A DNA stretch of 28,401 bases, from NCBI GenBank assembly GCA_963593905.1, contig CAVBBL010000032.1, forward strand, positions 1-28,401, in the 5' to 3' direction. The notes under the pieces were generated by a model. That model saw only the letters and a list, made by a program, of their open reading frames with translations. It ran no database searches and was not told the DNA's origin. Shown here piece after piece: positions 24,020 through 28,401 of this stretch. Source of the DNA: CAG-791 sp963593905. Its GTDB lineage: Bacteria; Bacillota; Clostridia; Lachnospirales; Lachnospiraceae. The translations under genes and the position numbers were made by a program. The stretch's first letter is position 1. Each line of letters opens with the position of its first letter.

Positions 24020-25066
24020 ATGACACAGAATATTGAAGAATACAAAGGCGTATTTATCTTTGCGCAGCAGGTTGACAATAAGCTGGACAACATCGCATTA
24101 GAGCTCGTTGGCAAGGCAAAGGACCTGGCAAAGGACTTACAGACAAACGTGACCGCAGTTCTGGTTGGTTCTGGTGTAAGGGACCTGTGCGATGAGCTGG
24201 CTGAGTACGGCGCAGACAGAGTCATCCTGATCGATGATCCTGAGCTGAAGGAGTACAGAACAGAGCCTTATGCACACGCACTGGCATCTGCAATCAAAGA
24301 GTACAAGCCTGAGATCATGCTGGTAGGCGCTACCGCTATCGGCCGTGACCTTGGTCCCCGCGTTTCCGCTCGTGTACATACCGGTCTGACCGCTGACTGC
24401 ACACAGTTAGAGGTAGGTGATTTCCCGATCAATCCCATCCCCGGCAAAGAGCAGAAGCATGGTCAGCTGCTGATGACCCGTCCGGCATTCGGCGGCAACA
24501 CCATCGCTACCATCGCTTGCCCTGAGTTCCGTCCTCAGATGGCTACCGTTCGTCCCGGCGTTATGCAGAAGGCTGAGCGCGTAGAGGGTGCAAAGGCTGA
24601 GATCATCGAGTTCAACCCTGGTTTTACTCCTGATGACAAGTATGTAGAGATCCTGGAGATCGTAAAGAACGCAAAGACCACTGCTGATATCATGGAAGCA
24701 AAGATCCTGGTATCCGGCGGCCGCGGCGTTGGTTCCGAAGAGAACTTCAAGCTTCTGGATGACCTGGCAGAGGTGCTGGGCGGCACAGTAAGCTGCTCCC
24801 GTGCTGTAGTAGATGCAGGCTGGAAGTCCAAGGATCTGCAGGTAGGACAGACCGGTAAGACCGTTCGTCCTCACGTATACTTCGCAATCGGTATCTCCGG
24901 CGCTATTCAGCATCTGGCAGGTATGGAAGAGTCCGACATCATCATCGCTATCAACAAGGATGAGAATGCACCGATCTTTGACGTAGCTGACTACGGCATC
25001 GTAGGCGACCTGAACAAGGTGGTTCCCGCACTGACCGAGAAGCTGAAAGCTGAGCTTGGCAAGTAA
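24020..25066 (+). CDS. etfA: Electron transfer flavoprotein alpha subunit
   Basis: A 348-aa subunit carrying the electron-donating FAD of the Etf dimer. The C-terminal FAD domain shows VSGGRGVGSEENF, SRAVVDAGW, QVGQTGKTVRPHVYFAIGIS and INKDENAPIFDVADYGIVGD. The N-terminal part resembles the beta subunit fold, with GATAIGRDLGPRVSAR and the LTADCTQLE motif. The start at 24020 follows AAAGGAG, 25 bp after etfB. It is the last gene of the operon and is followed at once by a terminator. No terminal butyrate-forming gene follows. Confidence 0.97.
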   Translation: MTQNIEEYKGVFIFAQQVDNKLDNIALELVGKAKDLAKDLQTNVTAVLVGSGVRDLCDELAEYGADRVILIDDPELKEYRTEPYAHALASAIKEYKPEIMLVGATAIGRDLGPRVSARVHTGLTADCTQLEVGDFPINPIPGKEQKHGQLLMTRPAFGGNTIATIACPEFRPQMATVRPGVMQKAERVEGAKAEIIEFNPGFTPDDKYVEILEIVKNAKTTADIMEAKILVSGGRGVGSEENFKLLDDLAEVLGGTVSCSRAVVDAGWKSKDLQVGQTGKTVRPHVYFAIGISGAIQHLAGMEESDIIIAINKDENAPIFDVADYGIVGDLNKVVPALTEKLKAELGK

Positions 25067-25085
25067 GAAATACAGATAAAAAGAG

Positions 25086-25120
25086 AGGAGTCATGGCTGC
25101 GGCCATGGCTCCTTTTTATT
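25086..25120. terminator. Terminator of the butyryl-CoA operon
   Basis: A 12-bp stem (25086-25097 with 25102-25113) with one G-T wobble, a 4-nt loop and TTTTATTT tail. The A-rich left flank lets it also serve the convergent minus-strand kinase gene. Confidence 0.9.
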
Positions 25121-25136
25121 TGACTTGAAAGAAAAG

Positions 25137-26009
25137 CTATTGAGCATTTTTACATCTGGAAATGAGATAAGGCAGTGCCTCTTCAAAGTTCACGCCATAC
25201 CAGCGTCTGTCGGGATCCTTCATAGTGCAGCGTATACATTCCAATACGAAATCGACGGCCAACTGCATGGCGTCCTGCATGGACAGACCCTTGGTCAGCG
25301 CCCCTACCATGCAGCTGGCAAAGAGGTCACCGGTGCCGTGGAAGCGGACGGGAAGCTGCGCATTGTAGGCCTCCAGAAAGGTATCATTTGCACTGTCATA
25401 GCAAAGGACGCCCACCTCTTCCCCGTGACGGGCGCCGGTCATCAGCACATAGCCGGCACTGGAGGGGGATTTCTGCGCAGCCATTTTCTGCAGCATCTCC
25501 CTTATGAAGCTTTCGTCATAGTCCTCGCGATAGGGGGTATCTGTCAGCAGGCAAAGCTCCGTGAGGTTGGGAACCACTACATCAGCCTGGGCACACAGAG
25601 ATTTCATGGCTGTGACAAAGTCATCGGTAAAGCCGGCGTAAAGACTGCCGTTGTCTGCCATGGCCGGATCTACGAAGCGTATGGTGTGGGAGAAGGGAGC
25701 AGATCCAACCGAAGTTGTATAAAAATCGGTAAACATGGACTTTACCAGTTCAATCTGCCGAGGGGAGCCCAGATAGCCGCTGTAGATGGCGTCGAAAGCA
25801 AAGCCTTCCTTTTTCCAGTGGGCGCTGATGCCGGGAATATCTTCTGTCAGGTCCCGGAAGGTAAAGCCGGAGAAGGCGGTGTGGGTGGAGAGGACAGCGG
25901 TGGGAATGACGGCTGTTTCAATGCCGATGGCGGAGATGACCGGGAGCGCCACTGTAAGGGAACACCGGCCGACACAGGAGATGTCCTGGATGGTTGCGAT
26001 TCTTTTCAT
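25137..26009 (-). CDS. pdxK: Pyridoxal/pyridoxamine kinase
   Basis: A 290-aa ribokinase-fold enzyme that phosphorylates vitamin B6 forms with ATP. The N-terminus IQDISCVGRCSLTVALPVISAIG is the usual start of this subgroup. FVDPAMADNG and PNLTELCLLT (phosphate and substrate region) are clear. The anion-hole motif HGTGDLFAS has the catalytic Asp at about 228. The start at 26009 follows AGGAAGG at somewhat long spacing. It is convergent with the butyrate operon and sits next to no B6 synthesis genes, so salvage is its likely role. Closely related hydroxymethylpyrimidine kinases are a less likely alternative. Confidence 0.88.
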   Translation of the reverse strand: MKRIATIQDISCVGRCSLTVALPVISAIGIETAVIPTAVLSTHTAFSGFTFRDLTEDIPGISAHWKKEGFAFDAIYSGYLGSPRQIELVKSMFTDFYTTSVGSAPFSHTIRFVDPAMADNGSLYAGFTDDFVTAMKSLCAQADVVVPNLTELCLLTDTPYREDYDESFIREMLQKMAAQKSPSSAGYVLMTGARHGEEVGVLCYDSANDTFLEAYNAQLPVRFHGTGDLFASCMVGALTKGLSMQDAMQLAVDFVLECIRCTMKDPDRRWYGVNFEEALPYLISRCKNAQ

Positions 26010-26255
26010 GATTTGGTATGTATCCTTCCTTAAATGTATATTTGCCTATATATTCCGGTTAGTTTCTGATTTTTTTGCTTTTTTGTTCTTTTAAGCTTCC
26101 CTTTAGGGCCGCGAGCAGTTGACTGCTGCCAGCCGCTTATCATTGTGATACTGCTCAATATAGCAAAAGAATGGATTGGCCGCAAACACCATATTAAGGA
26201 AAATTAAACATGCCACTTTGAAGGGACTTTCTGATAAATTTTCTGGAAAAGAAAT
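26010..26255. other. Divergent intergenic region before ybaK
   Basis: It holds the leader of the minus-strand kinase (AT-rich, with no clear -35) and a small GCAGT/ACTGC hairpin at 26115-26126. No gene or known RNA is recognised. Confidence 0.4.
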
Positions 26256-26284
26256 TTGACGTTCAAAAAAAGCCTAACTATAAT
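26256..26284 (+). promoter_or_regulatory. Consensus promoter for ybaK
   Basis: TTGACG (26256-26261), a 17-bp spacer and a perfect TATAAT (26279-26284). The leader carries a 7-bp hairpin CAGGATG/CATCCTG (26326-26345) shortly before the ribosome site. Confidence 0.85.
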
Positions 26285-26365
26285 GAAAAAGATTATTGAT
26301 GATGGGATGCTTGTCTGTGCATTGTCAGGATGCCAGGACATCCTGGATGATTGTATTGGAGAATT

Positions 26366-26860
26366 ATGGCTAAGAAACAACAGGAAGTAAAGACGAATGC
26401 AATGCGGATTCTGGATAAGGCGGGGATTGCCTATACCCATGAATCCTATGAACCGGAGGGGGAATTTACCGATGGTATTCACACGGCAGATCGATTGGGA
26501 TTGCCCCATGAGCAGGTTTTTAAGACATTGGTGACATTGGGAGCCGATAAACAGCATTATGTTTTTGTAATCCCCATCGAAAAAGAACTGGATTTGAAGA
26601 AGTGTGCAAAATCTGTGGGTGTTAAGTCTGTATCCATGATCCACGTCAAGGAATTGTTTGACTTGACCGGCTATGTCCGAGGAGGCTGCACCTCCATTGG
26701 TATGAAAAAAGCTTTTGTCACCAGAATTGATGAAAGTGCCAGAGAGCAGGAGAAAATCTATATCAGCGGCGGAAAAATCGGCTGCCAGATCTGTCTGGCT
26801 CCCGGTGATCTGGTAAAAGCAGCACATAAGGCTGACTTTGCAGATCTGACTATGGAATGA
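26366..26860 (+). CDS. ybaK: YbaK/EbsC family Cys-tRNA(Pro) deacylase
   Basis: A 164-aa editing enzyme that hydrolyses cysteine mischarged on tRNA-Pro. Single-domain YbaK fold. The conserved Lys53 in QVFKTLV, the VIPIEKELDLKK segment and GGCTSIGMKK (about 114-123), which shapes the substrate pocket, are present. The start at 26366 follows TTGGAGAATT; an in-frame ATG at 26351 lacks a site. It lies behind a good promoter and upstream of mtnA, with a repeat-rich 185-bp gap and no terminator between them, so co-transcription is likely. Confidence 0.92.
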   Translation: MAKKQQEVKTNAMRILDKAGIAYTHESYEPEGEFTDGIHTADRLGLPHEQVFKTLVTLGADKQHYVFVIPIEKELDLKKCAKSVGVKSVSMIHVKELFDLTGYVRGGCTSIGMKKAFVTRIDESAREQEKIYISGGKIGCQICLAPGDLVKAAHKADFADLTME

Positions 26861-26870
26861 AAAGTGAGCA

Positions 26871-26900
26871 GCCGCAGGCAAGCTGCGGCATAGAGAGGTA
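26871..26900 (+). repeat. Hairpin-ribosome site module (copy C)
   Basis: GCCGCAG (26871-26877)/CTGCGGC (26883-26889) followed by ATAGAGAGGTAA. It matches the module before mtnA (27013-27042) almost base for base but stands before a 22-codon ORF. Confidence 0.8.
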
Positions 26901-26902
26901 AA

Positions 26903-26971
26903 ATGACTAAAAAATGCCCGATGTCATTTTTTAGTCATTGCATTGATGCCGTAAACGTCATCAATGCATAA
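26903..26971 (+). CDS. Possible 22-aa leader peptide upstream of mtnA
   Basis: A short ORF with an ideal AGAGAGG ribosome site, starting ATG-ACT-AAA-AAA and ending TAA. Its first 36 bases are a perfect 14-bp palindrome around an 8-nt loop (26903-26916 with 26925-26938), so the start codon lies in the stem. The last part is a second palindrome (TGCATTGATG, 26939-26948, with CATCAATGCA, 26959-26968). The peptide shows no known features. It may be translated as a leader, or be an accident of the repeats. Confidence 0.25.
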   Translation: MTKKCPMSFFSHCIDAVNVINA

Positions 26972-27042
26972 TCAAATCGGAGAAATCGCCTTCGCGAATT
27001 TTTCCTCATGTAGCCGCAGACGAGCTGCGGCATAGAGAGGTA
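26939..27042 (+). repeat. Leader repeat with embedded ribosome site before mtnA (copy D)
   Basis: Three hairpins in a row: TGCATTGATG/CATCAATGCA, then a stem around 26980-27004 (GGAGAAATCGC with a complementary GCGAATTTTTCC arm), then GCCGCAG (27013-27019)/CTGCGGC (27025-27031), followed by ATAGAGAGGTAA and the mtnA ATG. It is the longest intact copy of the family. Confidence 0.75.
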
Positions 27043-27045
27043 ATT

Positions 27046-28176
27046 ATGGAAGAAAGCAAAAGAAGTATTTTAGATTATGAGACAGTGGAGCTGTTGGACG
27101 ATCAGGATGCGGTACAGATCATCGATCAGACCAAGCTGCCCGGCAAAACAGAACTGATCCAGTTAAAGACAGCCCAGGAGATGTGGGATGCTATCTACCT
27201 GCTGCAGGTGCGGGGAGCACCGGCCATCGGCGTATGTGCGGCTATGAGCATTTACATTCTCACCAAGGCGGTACAGGTTACAGAGGATGTACCGGAGAAG
27301 CATGATGAGAATTTTGCACTGCTGAAGGCAGAATTTGAAAAGCAGAAAGCATATCTGGATTCCTCCAGACCCACGGCTGTCAATCTGTCCTGGGCCTTAA
27401 AGCGTATGGAGGGGGTATTCCTTGCCTGTGGTGAGAAAAAAGAGATGACCATGGCACAGATCAAGGAACGCCTGAGGGAAGAGGCAGAGGAGATCAAGAG
27501 AGAGGATATTGATGTCTGCCGCCGCATCGGGGAGAACGGACTTACCTTGGTAAAGCCGGGAGATGGAGTGCTCACCCACTGCAACGCAGGCAAACTGGCA
27601 GCCTGCAAATACGGCATGGCGACAGCGCCTGTCTACCTGGGACAGGAACGGGGATATGGATTGCATGTCTATGCAGATGAGACGAGACCGCTGCTGCAGG
27701 GAGGACGTCTGACAGCCTACGAACTGCAGTCTGCCGGTGTAGATGTCACGCTGCAGTGTGACAATATGTCCGGCTCTCTGATGAGAGAAGGAAAGGTACA
27801 GGCTGTCTTTGTAGGATGCGATCGGGTGGCGGCCAACGGTGATACTGCCAATAAAATCGGCACCAGCATGGTGGCCATAGCCGCAAAATACTACGGCGTT
27901 CCTTTTTACGTTTGTGCACCGACATCTACCATTGATATGTCTCTGTCTGACGGAAGTCAGATTGTCATAGAACAGAGAAAGCCGGAAGAAGTGACAGAGA
28001 TGTGGTATCAGGAGAGAATGGCACCGGAGGGCGTGAAGGTTTATAATCCTGCCTTTGATGTAACGGACAATGCACTGATTGATGGAATTGTCACGGAATT
28101 CGGCATAGCAAGAGCGCCGTATACAGAATCCTTGAAGGAAATCTTTCAGAGAAAAGAGGAAAAACTGCACCAATAA
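27046..28176 (+). CDS. mtnA: S-methyl-5-thioribose-1-phosphate isomerase
   Basis: A 376-aa eIF2B-like isomerase that turns methylthioribose-1-phosphate into methylthioribulose-1-phosphate in methionine salvage. RGAPAIG is in the N-terminal part. Catalytic Cys179 (THCNAG) and Asp259 (GCDRVAANGD) are 80 residues apart, as in known MtnA enzymes. ETRP, QGGRLTAYEL and NKIGTSMVAI are further family marks. HCNAG has Ala where Thr is frequent. The start at 27046 follows AGAGAGG. No other methionine salvage gene is in the window, so it may also act in a shorter 5'-deoxynucleoside salvage route; that is inference. No terminator is obvious after it. Confidence 0.92.
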   Translation: MEESKRSILDYETVELLDDQDAVQIIDQTKLPGKTELIQLKTAQEMWDAIYLLQVRGAPAIGVCAAMSIYILTKAVQVTEDVPEKHDENFALLKAEFEKQKAYLDSSRPTAVNLSWALKRMEGVFLACGEKKEMTMAQIKERLREEAEEIKREDIDVCRRIGENGLTLVKPGDGVLTHCNAGKLAACKYGMATAPVYLGQERGYGLHVYADETRPLLQGGRLTAYELQSAGVDVTLQCDNMSGSLMREGKVQAVFVGCDRVAANGDTANKIGTSMVAIAAKYYGVPFYVCAPTSTIDMSLSDGSQIVIEQRKPEEVTEMWYQERMAPEGVKVYNPAFDVTDNALIDGIVTEFGIARAPYTESLKEIFQRKEEKLHQ

Positions 28177-28401
28177 AGAGAATATTGTCAGGGCTATTTC
28201 AAAGAATTCAAGTGATTCCAAAAAATGGGCGTGCGTCCTCCATCGAAGTGGAAATAAACTTTTCCCTTCAGTTATTCAAAAAAATCTGACAGGCATTCAA
28301 AAGTTCTTACAAGCATAAAAAAATCTGACAAGCATTAAAAAAGTTCTGTCAAGCATTTTTGAAAATGTCCCAGATTAGTTAAATTAATAGCCCCGGTTTT
28401 C
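28177..28401. other. Intergenic end of window with a tandem array
   Basis: 225 bp after mtnA. The first 100 bp show no clear feature. Then come four A-rich units (28278-28357), and the window ends in AT-rich sequence with no gene start visible. Confidence 0.5.
28278..28357. repeat. Alternating 18-21-bp tandem units, four copies
   Basis: Each unit is an A-run, then ATCTGAC (type 1) or GTTCTGTC/GTTCTTAC (type 2), then AAGCAT (AGGCAT in the first). The order is 1-2-1-2, giving a longer period of about 39 bp. No coding potential is seen. Confidence 0.65.

Noticed and set aside
23281..24225. 314-codon minus-strand frame across etfB and etfA
   Set aside because: It overlaps two well-conserved flavoprotein genes and spans their gap. 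It is a codon-bias artefact.
25125..26033. 302-codon plus-strand frame opposite the pyridoxal kinase
   Set aside because: The minus-strand protein has clear kinase motifs and a ribosome site. The plus-strand frame starts inside the operon terminator region and has no recognisable domain.
28278..28357. CRISPR array
   Set aside because: Units are only 18-21 bp, directly adjacent and imperfect, with no unique spacers and no cas genes nearby.

Overview
The window looks like chromosome from a butyrate-forming gut-type Clostridium, most likely Lachnospiraceae. The evidence is a complete thl-crt-hbd-bcd-etfB-etfA cluster in this order, moderate GC with strong GGAGG-type ribosome sites, a BirA-controlled bioY with a DUF1284 partner, an Eis-type acetyltransferase, an SH3b-NlpC/P60 wall hydrolase and a long-form ribosome hibernation factor. 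The species cannot be fixed from the sequence alone.

Layout. 1-6187: two cytoplasmic glycoside hydrolases (GH2, then GH3), separated by an AT-rich island holding a short ORF fragment and an overlapping 180-aa gene of unknown function on the minus strand (possibly a toxin remnant plus immunity gene). 6188-9735: an ECF vitamin-type transporter (UPF0397 S-component, fused double ATPase, EcfT). 9910-10997: minus-strand bioY and DUF1284 genes behind a BirA operator. 11024-11284: a large branched inverted repeat, with part of a second copy at 1-82. 11486-15334: an Eis-like acetyltransferase and a CapA-like membrane protein, convergent with an SDR reductase. 15436-18467: a secreted NlpC/P60 hydrolase with a consensus promoter and a WalR-like box, then hpf/raiA. 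18597-25120: the butyryl-CoA operon with a consensus promoter, a Rex-type operator just downstream of it and a strong terminator at the end. 25137-28176: a minus-strand pyridoxal/pyridoxamine kinase, then ybaK and mtnA on the plus strand.

How it works together. Thl condenses two acetyl-CoA. Hbd, Crt and the Bcd-EtfAB complex reduce the product to butyryl-CoA, using NADH. A Rex operator is the expected redox control for this route. The enzyme that makes butyrate from butyryl-CoA is not in the window. The other genes look like housekeeping or nutrient uptake (biotin, another vitamin, vitamin B6, methionine salvage, wall turnover).

The least expected structure is non-coding. A dispersed family of hairpin modules ends in GAGG ribosome-binding sites and forms the leaders of at least four genes (S-component, ecfA, crt, mtnA). 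There is also a roughly 260-bp branched palindrome in two copies, three short-unit tandem arrays near gene ends, and a pair of hairpins sharing a loop sequence between crt and hbd. All calls come from reading the sequence; no database search was possible.
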